Source: Mayamaea pseudoterrestris
Taxonomy: Eukaryota > Bacillariophyta > Bacillariophyceae > Sellaphorales > Sellaphoraceae
Length of the DNA stretch: 64,000 bases
Assembly (NCBI GenBank): GCA_027923505.1
Contig: BROI01000006.1
Location: forward strand, 1-64,000
Direction of reading: 5' to 3'
Shown: one piece after another, positions 30,329-40,097 of the stretch
Layout of the letters: each line of letters opens with the position of its first letter
Numbering within the stretch: position 1 is the stretch's first letter
Position numbers and translations under genes: made by a program
The notes under the pieces: model-generated
What the model saw: only the letters and a program-made list of their open reading frames with translations
What the model was told of the DNA's origin: nothing
Databases searched by the model: none

Positions 30329-31789
30329 TTATGCTTCGCTAAGCTCGTCCATGGCACAATTTGCATCACCATCTTTATCATCGCCGTCTCCATAGTATTT
30401 ATAAAACTGATCCAGCTCGTATACATTTTCAATGCTGCCTAGAAACGTTGGTACTCGCTGGTGTATCTCGCATGGCTTGACGTTTAGGATACGATTGTGA
30501 CCTGTCGAGCCTGCGCCACCTGCCTGTTCAATAATCATTCCCATGGGCGCCGACTCGTACAATAGCCGCAGCTTTCCGTTGGGACTCTTTTTTGTAGCAG
30601 GATAACCGTAAATGCCTCCATTAATCAGTATATTGTGAACGTCCGCAACGAGCGCACCAATATATCGCGCGTTAGACCTGACACCAACGGAGCTCGATCC
30701 TTCCTTGAGTGCCCTGAGATATCTCCTCACTGGCTCGTCAAAATCGATAAAATTTGCTTCGTTAAAGCTATAAATTGGACCTGCCGACGGGATGCGAATA
30801 TCTCGGTGGGTGTGGAGGAATTGTCCATAATCTGGATCGAGGGTGAAGCCGTCCACTCCATTACCCAGCGTCAGTACAAGCACAGTTGTAGCGCTGCATA
30901 GGGAAAAGAGAAGGTCAGGCGTCATTCCACGTACAATCTTTAAAGTGAGCGGCCAACTTACGAGTACAAACAGTATCCAGACGCAACGAGTGAGCTCCCT
31001 CGCTGCAAAAACATAGCGTCTCTGTTAGCCCCATTGACAATGCCAGGCGGCGCCCGATAGATTCCAAAGATGCTACCGACTGGCAGTGATGCATCAATGT
31101 TCTTTGAGCCATCAATCGGATCAAATACCGCGACAAAGTCTCCAATAGCAAAGGCCGAGTCGCCCTGTGATAAGGTAGAAGATTCAACTTAGCCAAGCGT
31201 TCAGCCGTCCAGCTGCTCTCCACGCGTGCACCATAATATATAAACGTACCATAATATCCGAACAACATCTCGGCTCATCTTCCTCTTCAGATGCAACAGA
31301 ATTGATACTCCTGCTGCTTCCGCAAAACGCTCTTAGCATGATAGTATTGCATAAAACATCAAGTTTCTGTTGTTGCTCGCCTTGCACATTTTCATCCAGC
31401 GGCAACCCATCCAGACCAAGTGCGACTCCATATATATCGTCCGTCATGGCTCGTGCCACAATTCTCGATATTTGTTTGCAGGCGTCTGCGACTGCCAGTA
31501 GCACGGGTTCCAGTGATCGCAATTGAGCTTCCCGCCAGCATTCCACCTCGAGGTATCGAGCAAAGGTTTTAAGCTTCTTCTTAATGATCTTGGGTTTGGT
31601 CAAGTCGCTGTTTATATCAGGACCGAGCGGGTCATTGTCTAATAATGATGAATACACATGACATCGACGTCTTTGTAGCGGATACAATGCTCGCCCTTGG
31701 CTGCTTTTTCTCTTCGACAACGTGAAGGCAAAGGATGATGTGCTCAACGCCGAGACCGTCAGAAGTAAAAGAATTCGTGATTTTAGCAT
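30329..31789 (-). CDS. fructose-1,6-bisphosphatase, probably plastid
   Basis: Three exons on the minus strand, 31250-31789, 30962-31164 and 30329-30893, encode 435 residues; introns are 85 and 68 bp. The N-terminus MLKSRILLLLTVSALSTSSFAF is a signal peptide followed by an aromatic residue, as in secondary-plastid targeting. Catalytic features: NVQGEQQQKLD, ASEEEDEP, the metal site FDPIDGSKNIDASLP spanning the second exon, SFNEAN, YIGALVADVH, YPATKKSPNGKLRLLYE and CEIHQRVPTFLGS. These fit FBPase rather than SBPase. The regulatory Cys-rich loop of plant chloroplast FBPase is absent between FGIYR and SGYCLYS, so thioredoxin control of the classic kind is not expected. It would act in the Calvin cycle or in plastid gluconeogenic flow. 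Confidence 0.92.
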
Positions 31790-32314
31790 TGTTGATTGTT
31801 AACCGTCCGTTGATCTTCGTAGCTTGTTTGTAAAGCTGGATGCAAGGATGGGGCGAAGCGATAACGGATCGAGATCTTGCATGGTTTTGTTCGTGTCGAC
31901 TGTCGACGATGGGTTGTCGAGCGATGTCGCATCGAGTACCGATACGTCATAAGCTACCAGTCTCATGCTGCGAGGCTGGAAGCGAAACGTTAGTATCATA
32001 CTTGGGTTAGCCGCGGATGACGCTAAATACTCTGCATCAACTATTGGATAGTTCTAAGCTAAGTATATAAAGTATCTGTTATGCATCTTTATTCATCCAT
32101 ATCTGTGGGCATGCCCTTGAAGCCAATTTTTAGATCTTACAATGCGAGGAGTGTCTCCAAGTCGGCATCAAGGTTTAAATCCACTAGCGAATCATTGGCA
32201 GTCGTGGACAAACTCATCAAGTATACGTATGGTAGTTCTGAACTATGTAGATAAAGTATATGCATTTTTATACATCAATATTCATGTGCATGTCTTCAAG
32301 CCAAGATTTAGACT
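31790..32314. other. spacer with a duplicated 3' fragment of the coiled-coil gene
   Basis: This lies between the coiled-coil gene and FBPase, both on the minus strand. Its main content is an extra copy of the coiled-coil gene's final codons plus 3' flank, listed separately. The part next to the FBPase start is AT-rich with no clear element. Confidence 0.6.
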
Positions 32315-32392
32315 TTACAATGCGAGGAGCGTCTCCAAGTCGACATCAAGGTTTAAATCCACCAGTGAATCATTGGCAGTCGTGGACAAACT
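32048..32392. repeat. 178-bp offset tandem duplication of a gene 3' end
   Basis: Positions 32232-32392 (the last 26 codons of the coiled-coil gene with its stop and downstream bases) recur at 32048-32214. Both copies share GCGAGGAG, TCTCCAAGTCG and ATCAAGGTTTAAATCCAC at a constant offset of 178 bp from the stop region inward. In the outer copy the frame for the C-terminal peptide, ending in LETLLAL and a stop at 32137, is still intact, with mostly synonymous changes and one Val-to-Ala difference. Confidence 0.85.
32137..32214 (-). pseudogene. duplicated C-terminal coding fragment of the coiled-coil gene
   Basis: This fragment encodes 25 residues and a stop that match the end of the 1,603-residue neighbour (SLSTTANDSLVDLN...). 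It has no start codon or upstream exon of its own. It could be read only if the main gene's stop at 32315 were bypassed or an alternative splice joined it. Confidence 0.7.
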
Positions 32393-35300
32393 GTTGAACA
32401 AGATTTCATCAGAATCGTCAGAGCGATCTAGGGCATATGATTCCTCGTCGTCCGAAACGGGTACTGGATCGGACGATGACGAAAAGTGAAAAGGAGTAGC
32501 CTGTCGTGCCGCGACCTTTTGCAGACCGTAAACATGAGACGCTTGTATGGAATCAGGTGCAATCCGGCCCAAGCAACGCGAGCCCGTAACGAGCTTCTTC
32601 AGCTCGCATTCAAGGGCTTTGATCTTTTCGTCTCGCTCCTTGACGGCAAAACGAGCTGTCTTGAGTGCTTGTTCCGACGCGGCAAGCTTGTCAATCGTTG
32701 ACCTTTCCAGCTTTGTGAGTTTGTCCACGGATGACGCGTGTTTTTCCAACGAGTTGAGTAATCCCCTACGGTCCAAACATGCATCCTGCTTATACTGCTG
32801 AAGTGATAGACATTCGTTGCGAAGTTCGTCGCGCTCCTTCACCAGTGACACAATTTCTTCAGTGAGTTGGACAATATCCTTGTCTGATTCGGCGCACTGT
32901 TGGCGAAGTCCCTCAATCAGCGAATCCCTGTTCAAACTGTCTGTCTCCAGGTCATCACGCTCTTCGAATGGACTGCCAGGAGGCGTTAACATCTGGCATG
33001 TCGCCCTCACTTCATAGCTATCAAGCCGCCACTCCGCAAACGAGTTTCCAATAGCCAGCTTGATAGTCTCGGCTTCTAATTCTGCTACACGTATGTCCAA
33101 CTGAAGCTTCATGTCCGTAAAAGCTTCTTTTTCGCGCTGCAGAGCTTCCAATTCCGTCGTGAGGGTGTTCATCTTTGCGTCGCAGTCTGCTGCTTTCTCG
33201 ACCAAAGACGATGCGGCCATCATCTGAGTCATGGTGCTTTCTACTTCGTCCTTCAGCATCGCAACCAAGCTGTCCTTATTTTCAAGCTGAGTCTTTAAAC
33301 TCTCGATTGACATCTGCATTTCCCCTAAGTTTTTAAGCTTGCTTCTCATGTCAGTCAAGGTCATTTGCAGCGCTTCTATTGTCTTCTCATTTTCGCTGAC
33401 AGTCATCTGTAGCTTTTTAGTGCAGATACTTTCGGCCTTTTGTTCATCTATAAGCTCCCGCATAGATTGAATCTGTCGTTGTTTGTGAAGGTCTAATTCA
33501 TTTATTTTAGCTTGCATCTCGCGTTTCTCTTCAGCCAGACAATCGCGCGCAGCTAAACACAGCTGATACCTATTGTCGAGGGTCAAATATTGTTGCTCCA
33601 CATATTCAAGACGTCGTTGGAAATCGCTTCGTTCCGTCTGGCATTGCGCAAGCTCTTGCTTGGCCTCAGTCGTTTTGCTGGCATGGCGAGACAGTGTGTC
33701 TGCTAACATTAACTCACTTTGTTCAAGACGTTGCTGGAAATCGTTTCTTTCAGATTGAGATTGCACCAATTCCAGACGAATGGCGATAGTTTCAGTCGTT
33801 GCGCTGGTATGCAGCGCGCGGGCTTCTGCTAACTGGATCTCGCTCTGTTCAAGACATCGCTGAAGATTGCCTCGCTCACTTTCTCCCTGCGCAAGCTCTC
33901 GGCAAACTATTTCATACTCAGTTGATGCGCTGTTTAGTCGAGCCAGTGATTCCATTAATGTTTTCTCCGTTTGCTCGAGCTCATTTCTAAAACCGTCACG
34001 TTCAGTCTGGCACTGTTCCAGTTCCCACCGAAGTGCGTTTAACTCAGTATTTGTGCTGTCGTAGCGAGTTATTGATTCCGTCATGTCCAACTCTTTTCGC
34101 TGAAGCCGTTGCAAGACTTCGTCTAGGTCGCTTTGACACTGCGTAAGGTCCTGACGAGCTTTGGCAGCTTCAGACAACGCAGTCACACTTTCATCTTTCG
34201 CGTCTATCAGCTCTCGCTCTCTTTGCTCTAGCAAACGTTGACAATCTTCAACTTTATTCTGACATTGAGTAAGTTCTTGTCGAGTTTCTACGGCTTCAGA
34301 AGATGCAATGACAAAACGCGCTTCGGATTCTATCAGCGCATCCTCGGTATCATTTAAGCGCTGCTGTAGATTGTCGCGATCGTGTTGACATAGGAGCAGC
34401 TCTCGGCAACAATTCTCAAGTTTACTAGTTGCATCAGAATACTTTGTGCGAATATCGTGAAGCTGGAGTTCAGTGTCATCTAGACATTTCTGTAATTTGT
34501 CCCGAGACTGCGCCAGCAGATCGAAGTCAGACGAAGCATTGGCAAGGCGAGTGAGGGCATCGTGCAACTCTTGACCCACTTGTGTTTGTTCCACACGGGC
34601 AACACCAAAATCAGCAACTTCCGCTTTAGCCTGATTAAGATCGTCTTCAAGGCCAGCAATTCTCAACGTCAGTGTTCTTTCCTTCTCGTACGCTGATGTT
34701 TGCATAGTCGCAATCAATTCGTCTTGGACTTTAAGCGAATCTTCCAGCTCTTGGTTAGACTGGGCATGTCGCTGCCGCAGTTCGTTGAGGTCGCCTAGTG
34801 CCTTGTCTTCAAGTCTGAGCCGCTCCTCCTCCCATGCGCACTTTTCATTTGCAAGCTGTCTTGAGGTAGCAAAGGTTATTATAAACTTTTGGTTTAAGGA
34901 AGACAAATCTTGTTCGTACACAACAAGGTTCTCACGAAGTTCATCCCGTTCCCTGCGCAATTCGGCAATAAGCTGGTTGAGAGAAATCGAGTCAGCGTGT
35001 TGCTGCTCGAGCTCTAATCGACATTGCCTCAGCTCCTGTTGCAAGTTCAACTTATCTCCATCGCATGTTTTCTTCAAAGTCTTCATGTTGTCTTTCAATC
35101 GTTCCATGTCGACGCGAAGAGTGGATATGACAGTTTCTTTCTGTTGATTGGCGACAACCAATGCATATATCCTCTGGTCGCGAAATTGATTCTCGTCAAT
35201 GGAATCATGTGCGGATTCTCCGAGCTTCTCTTCATGACCATTATCGTGTTTCGTCACATTAGCAAGTTTGTGATCCAGCTCTAGATCATGTGCATGGGCT

Positions 35301-37126
35301 TCAGCTAATCTCTCGTGCTGCGCCAGCGAGTCTCTCATAAACTGGATCTCTTGCAGATGCTCTTCCTCCATGGCAAGTTTCTGCTCGGCCAAATCGTGTA
35401 GGGATTGCTTCAGATCGCGTTCCGAGTCAAGAAGCTCTACAATGGCGGCACTTTTCTGCGTCACATCTTGCTCTAGAATGTCAATTTTCTGCGCCTGAAC
35501 AGCTAACGCACCGATGCTCTCTTGTTGCTGCAATTTCGCCTGTCGGCGAATTTCCAGTCGCTCCTCTTCCCATGCGCATTTCTCCTCCATCATATCCTCC
35601 GATGAAGCTACGGCTGCTGCAAGCTGAACATGTATTGCTTGTAATTGTGTTTCAATAGTTGTGCGTTCGGACTGGCATTGCTCTAGCGCAGCTAGCGCCG
35701 AGCGATCGACTGCGACTGTTTGTTCTTGCTGAGCTATAATTTCTTCAAGCTCATGGACCCGCTCCACTAGCTTCCTATTCATCGATTGCTCTTCTCTATC
35801 CAACTGACGAGCACTTTCAAGTTCTTGTTCACGTTCGCTCAGAGTTCTTCGCAACTTTGCCGCATCAGTCTCTTTGACCTGGATAGTTTGCTTCAGCCGC
35901 AAAATTTCCGCATCGCGAAATCTCAACGCTTCGTTTAGCTCAAAGGTAGATTGGATATAGTTCTGCCGCTCCTGCTGAAGGTCGAGACTGGCGCTACGAA
36001 CAAGCCTTTGCCGCTCCGCTTCCCAAGCGTTCTTCTCTTCCATTAGCTTTTCCGCATTAGCCAAGCAGGCTCTGCGTTTCTCGTCGACGAGTGCAAACTC
36101 CTTTTCAAGCTGGTGCAGTCGCTTGATCAGGTCGTCTCGGTCGTCTTGACATTGTTTCAACTGGCTGCGTGTTAATTCGATAGCTTTAATGGACTTTTTA
36201 TGTTGAGCCAGCGTCTCCTCCAGGCTCTGCACTTGTTTCGTCAGTTCCACATTTTTACTTCGTAGATTGTTCGACTCCTTCACCTTGTCCGTCTCGGAAG
36301 CGCACCGCGCCGAAAGACTAACAATTTCTCGCTCGCGATTGGCAAGCTGCTTGTTCAACGTTTGCTTGTCCATTTCCAGCCGCGTAGCCTTGGTGGAGAG
36401 TGCCTCTCGCTCCTGCTCAATCTCCTGCAAACCGGTTTCAATCTTTTTCAGTTTGGTGGTAAGCGTCTGCAGCTGCTCGTCTTTTCCAGTGCACTCGTCC
36501 TCCTTGGCTTGGATCAAGTCCAACAGCTCACTAACATCTGTATTTTCATTCTCCAAAATATGAACGCGTCGTCGCAAATAGTCAATCTGTCGTCGCAATC
36601 GTGACATTGTCGCAGGAGTTGACGAATGCGAAGCGGGAGACAAATTTCCGCTAGACGCATACGTACTGCTGCTATCTCGAGCGGAAGGGAGAATATTGTG
36701 GCGTTTGTTCTTCAAGGGTGATGTTTGCTTTCGGGGTGTCATCAACATGCTTGGCGGTGTCGGCTTACAAGTGTGAATTGTTGTCTTGTCGTCGCTACTT
36801 GCTCTCTTATGACTGCGACTGCTGCTGCTTCTACTTGCGTGGCTCATGTTGCACGGAGAAACAACGCGAGGAACGGACGATGCTTTGCTCGTGGCTGCCG
36901 TGGACTCATCGTCGGGTGATTTGGTGCAAAGCTTGTTGCGACGCGAGGCATTGGGCGAAATTGCCGTAAAAACGGCTCGAGAGGCGCTTGACTTTGTAGG
37001 ACGCTGAAAGGATGGCGAAGAAATATCGTTGGTCTTGCTATTTGGGCAAGGTGTCCAACGTCGCTTCTCCTCAAACAAGGCAATCTTTGCGGAAGCCGGC
37101 AGCCGGCTGGGTGACACAAAATTCAT
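32315..37126 (-). CDS. long coiled-coil protein (golgin, centrosomal or myosin-tail-like)
   Basis: A single exon of 4.8 kb encodes 1,603 residues. The first 180 residues are basic, Ser/Pro/Thr-rich and disordered (several SP and TP sites). From about residue 180 to 1,520 the sequence is an almost continuous heptad pattern rich in Glu, Gln, Lys, Arg and Leu. Within it a recurring unit of about 35 residues is visible, with Q-C-Q-x-x-R-D/N-x-x-Q-x-x-L-E-x-x-E (for example LAQCQTERSDFQRRLE). The C-terminus is short, acidic and Leu-rich. No motor, GRIP or kinase domain is visible, so the exact family is unknown; a structural role at centrosome, Golgi or cytoskeleton is inferred. Confidence 0.85.
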   Translation of the reverse strand: MNFVSPSRLPASAKIALFEEKRRWTPCPNSKTNDISSPSFQRPTKSSASRAVFTAISPNASRRNKLCTKSPDDESTAATSKASSVPRVVSPCNMSHASRSSSSRSHKRASSDDKTTIHTCKPTPPSMLMTPRKQTSPLKNKRHNILPSARDSSSTYASSGNLSPASHSSTPATMSRLRRQIDYLRRRVHILENENTDVSELLDLIQAKEDECTGKDEQLQTLTTKLKKIETGLQEIEQEREALSTKATRLEMDKQTLNKQLANREREIVSLSARCASETDKVKESNNLRSKNVELTKQVQSLEETLAQHKKSIKAIELTRSQLKQCQDDRDDLIKRLHQLEKEFALVDEKRRACLANAEKLMEEKNAWEAERQRLVRSASLDLQQERQNYIQSTFELNEALRFRDAEILRLKQTIQVKETDAAKLRRTLSEREQELESARQLDREEQSMNRKLVERVHELEEIIAQQEQTVAVDRSALAALEQCQSERTTIETQLQAIHVQLAAAVASSEDMMEEKCAWEEERLEIRRQAKLQQQESIGALAVQAQKIDILEQDVTQKSAAIVELLDSERDLKQSLHDLAEQKLAMEEEHLQEIQFMRDSLAQHERLAEAHAHDLELDHKLANVTKHDNGHEEKLGESAHDSIDENQFRDQRIYALVVANQQKETVISTLRVDMERLKDNMKTLKKTCDGDKLNLQQELRQCRLELEQQHADSISLNQLIAELRRERDELRENLVVYEQDLSSLNQKFIITFATSRQLANEKCAWEEERLRLEDKALGDLNELRQRHAQSNQELEDSLKVQDELIATMQTSAYEKERTLTLRIAGLEDDLNQAKAEVADFGVARVEQTQVGQELHDALTRLANASSDFDLLAQSRDKLQKCLDDTELQLHDIRTKYSDATSKLENCCRELLLCQHDRDNLQQRLNDTEDALIESEARFVIASSEAVETRQELTQCQNKVEDCQRLLEQRERELIDAKDESVTALSEAAKARQDLTQCQSDLDEVLQRLQRKELDMTESITRYDSTNTELNALRWELEQCQTERDGFRNELEQTEKTLMESLARLNSASTEYEIVCRELAQGESERGNLQRCLEQSEIQLAEARALHTSATTETIAIRLELVQSQSERNDFQQRLEQSELMLADTLSRHASKTTEAKQELAQCQTERSDFQRRLEYVEQQYLTLDNRYQLCLAARDCLAEEKREMQAKINELDLHKQRQIQSMRELIDEQKAESICTKKLQMTVSENEKTIEALQMTLTDMRSKLKNLGEMQMSIESLKTQLENKDSLVAMLKDEVESTMTQMMAASSLVEKAADCDAKMNTLTTELEALQREKEAFTDMKLQLDIRVAELEAETIKLAIGNSFAEWRLDSYEVRATCQMLTPPGSPFEERDDLETDSLNRDSLIEGLRQQCAESDKDIVQLTEEIVSLVKERDELRNECLSLQQYKQDACLDRRGLLNSLEKHASSVDKLTKLERSTIDKLAASEQALKTARFAVKERDEKIKALECELKKLVTGSRCLGRIAPDSIQASHVYGLQKVAARQATPFHFSSSSDPVPVSDDEESYALDRSDDSDEILFNSLSTTANDSLVDLNLDVDLETLLAL

Positions 37127-37539
37127 GGCTATTGGTAATTGGAAATTTGAAAGAAGCTACTTGCTCGTTCACTAAGAAGAAAGCTGCGCATGTATTTCAT
37201 AAAAGTAATTCTCTTAGGACAGCTATGGCGGCGACGGAACTCCGAATAGTCGTTCGTCCCGGACGCAAGATTTTGAACGACCGTCATGTCGCTCGTGCAT
37301 GCCACCAGGCGCGCGCGGCCAGCCAACGACGACAAAGATACTCTTTTCATTGCCGCTTGGCGTGACTGGATTTTCCGCCGCGCCGATGACGACCTTCGTT
37401 CCTTCATTTTCGTTCATTCTTTCATTTGCTTTTGTTCAGTTCTAAACATCAAGGTGCCCTTGGCTTATACTGCGTCCGAAATTTATCTGATCATGATACT
37501 GCAAAAAAAGGTTTTTGGTCACTTCTTTATTGCGCCGCC

Positions 37540-38362
37540 ATGGCACACGCATTCGTCGTACAACCTGCATTACAAAATCAACGTCATTCGCCACAACAAT
37601 CTTCTCTCAACTTGTTTAACAAAATCTTTGAAGAATCCGGTCCACTCGGCAAGGGAATCACAGTCGGAAAGGTTCAAGTCGCTTTATTTTGCAAGGACCG
37701 ATCACGAAACTCCATCTTTGGCGTGTTGGAACGGGCGACGCAAGGTTCCGATTCGTCGTCGTCGGCCGACTTGGCGCGACTCACCAACGAAGTTTGTCTG
37801 CAGTTGCTGCGACGGAGCGATGACTGGACGGCAGCCTGCAGCGAATCTCAATGGTACGGTCAAAACGATTCCGGCAAGGCCGAAAGCTACTACAATGATT
37901 TGGCGACGCGCGAGGCTGCCAAATTTGAAAAGGTGCGAAGACGACTCGTCGCGTAGCGAAACCTTGGCAAGTGAGTCGCTCACGTTTCGTCACTCTTGTA
38001 CTATTGTAGGAGTATGATCAAGTCTCTAGCCACGATGGTGAAGATGCTGCATCCACAATGGTTGTGGTAAGCTTGATTGTCGAGATTGAGGGCGATAACA
38101 CAAAGTAAGTCAGCTCTTTATGACGGCATTGCTTAAAAAATCCTTGCTCACTTTACAAACATACGTCTCTTGCAGCTTTAAGGGTGCAGGCTACAGCTTG
38201 GCTGGAACCAAGGAAGTGCTGACCAGCCTTGCTAGCGATGCCATGGTGGAAAGTGGCGACTGTGTCAATGCGGCCGAAGTGTTTTGGTGTCCAGGCGAAA
38301 AAGATGAAGTTCTAAGTAACGCTGACCTCATTATCGACTTTCCCGAACTCATTGACCTGTAG
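37540..38362 (+). CDS. DUF1517-type plastid/cyanobacterial protein
   Basis: Exons 37540-37932, 38010-38104 and 38176-38362 give 224 residues from the first in-frame ATG; introns are 77 and 71 bp. The matching domain is DUF1517, shared by cyanobacteria and plastid-bearing eukaryotes: VGKVQVALFC, ADLARLTNEVCLQLLRRSDDW, EAAKFEK at the first splice, VVSLIVEIEG, then LTSLASDA and AAEVFWCP near the end, finishing FPELIDL. The frame is open upstream to about 37426 and reads a hydrophobic stretch (FWSLLYCAAMAHAF) that would place an aromatic residue after AHA, like a plastid signal. A pyrimidine-rich CAG at 37437-37439 could be the acceptor for an unseen first exon, so the true start is uncertain. 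Confidence 0.75.
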
Positions 38363-38461
38363 CAAAGGACAGCGACGTCCTGCCCTATCGGCAACTCCAG
38401 CTAGCTATATGACTCTATATCATTAAATAACCGCTACACTATCCATACCAACCGTATCTAT

Positions 38462-39820
38462 CTAATGGTAACCAGGAACACGGAAAAAGTGGCCTCCCAC
38501 TCTGTAGGCATGCAAGTATCGAAAGGCTTCCTTTTCAATCGGCAATGCATCAATGCCGAGGTCCTTCATGGTGAGAATTTTCGAGTCACCTTCCGCTTGC
38601 GCATCATAGAGCTCCTGCGTCGACATGGTTGGCAAAAAGTCCTCACCCCACACATCCACCAAGTCCGTGACAAGCATTGGCTCTCGTTGCAGCTGCAACA
38701 CACGCGCCAGCGCCTTGTAGTAGGGATACGGTAACTCAAACATTGGTCGGTTGCGTTCGGTAATATCATTGACAAACTCGGCCAGCTCCTTGTACGAGTA
38801 GTCCGTCGGCCCAAAGCAATCAATCTGGCGTCCCGCAAACTTTTGCGGATCGTCGCACACTTTTAGAATCGTGCGCGCCACGTCTCCCACCCACACGGGC
38901 TGCGTCAATGTCTTGCCGCCATCCAGCAGCGGCACGCACAGCAACCACTGCGCCAAATTGGCAAAGGTGTTTAGCAGCTTGTCCTGCTTGCCAAAGAGTT
39001 GCGTCGGCTTGATAATCGTGGCCCAGGGATAAATCTGCTTGACCGCACGCTCACCCTCGTACTTGGTGCGCGACCACTCCGACTTGGACAGCGGATCGGC
39101 CGAGGCACTGGAAACGTGAATCAAACTGTCCACCTGCATGTCAAAACAAGCCTGCGCAATCGTCTTGGCGACAGTGACATTGGTATCGTAGTAGCTATAG
39201 TTGGTTTGGTAGCTTATGTATGGAAACTTGCTTGTTTGAATAGGCTGTCCCGTTTCGTAGTACTTGCCGATCATGTTGACCACCACGTCGGCATCGGCAA
39301 TCACCTCGCGCACCGAGTCAACGTCGCGGGGACTGTAAAACACGAAACGCGTGCGGCCCAAGTCGAAGCTGACCTTAATGTCGCGCATCTCCATGTCGTC
39401 GCCGCGATTGCCAAGGTAGGCAGTGAAGCCGTTGGCTCCTGGAGAAAGAGAGAGAGATGATGGAATTGGTTGGATTGTTAGCGAAAAATTCTAGTGGAAT
39501 GGCTCTATCTATCACTCATGCTCAAGAACTCCTAAAGATTTTTCTTTCGATTACACCTTATTTCAGATCCTCGTAAAGATAATACATCTTCTATACAAAC
39601 ACATACCAAGTTCGTGACAAACGTGTCGTCCCAAAAAGCCGCTCGCTCCAAAGACTGCCACCCGCAGTCCAGCTTCGCTCTGCCGCCCACCCGGTCCGCC
39701 CTCGCCGGGTCGACGCTCCGTCAAGGTTGGAACGTAGTAGGGCGTTGCGTGTTTGGCACTCGAAAAGAGTCGCGCGCGCAGCAATAGATTGGTCGTTGGT
39801 TGCCGCAGACGAATCATCAT
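38462..39820 (-). CDS. NDUFA9: mitochondrial complex I subunit NDUFA9 (39-kDa, atypical SDR)
   Basis: Two exons on the minus strand, 39607-39820 and 38462-39438, encode 396 residues; the 168-bp intron has GTATGT and CTCCAG ends, phase 1. NDUFA9 is an accessory subunit of respiratory complex I that binds NADPH. The N-terminus MMIRLRQPTTNLLLRARLFSS is a mitochondrial presequence. The Rossmann motif is VAVFGASGFLGRHV (54-67). Later motifs include DVVVNMIGK, LIHVSSASADP, SRTKYEGERAV and ATIIKPTQLFG, all typical of this subfamily. The divergent VSR gene begins 277 bp away. Confidence 0.93.
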
Positions 39821-40097
39821 GGTGGATTGTGTGTGTCGTCGAGGCGCGGACGAGACTGACGACTTGGAAAACTTTAACTGTAAGTAGTTAGTGTAAGTGA
39901 CGGTAAGACTAAGAAAAAGGGGGCCACCCCCAAGTTGCCTCGCGATGCATTGCGCGCGAAGTCTTTTTCGCTCGAGGGGGGTGGCTCTTTCGAGTCGTTT
40001 TGACACGGAACGAACACACACAAGCGGCCGAAAGACTCCCACAGGCAGTTTGTTGAAAAGCAATTACACTTGCTGTAGCAGACAGTATTATTAAAAA

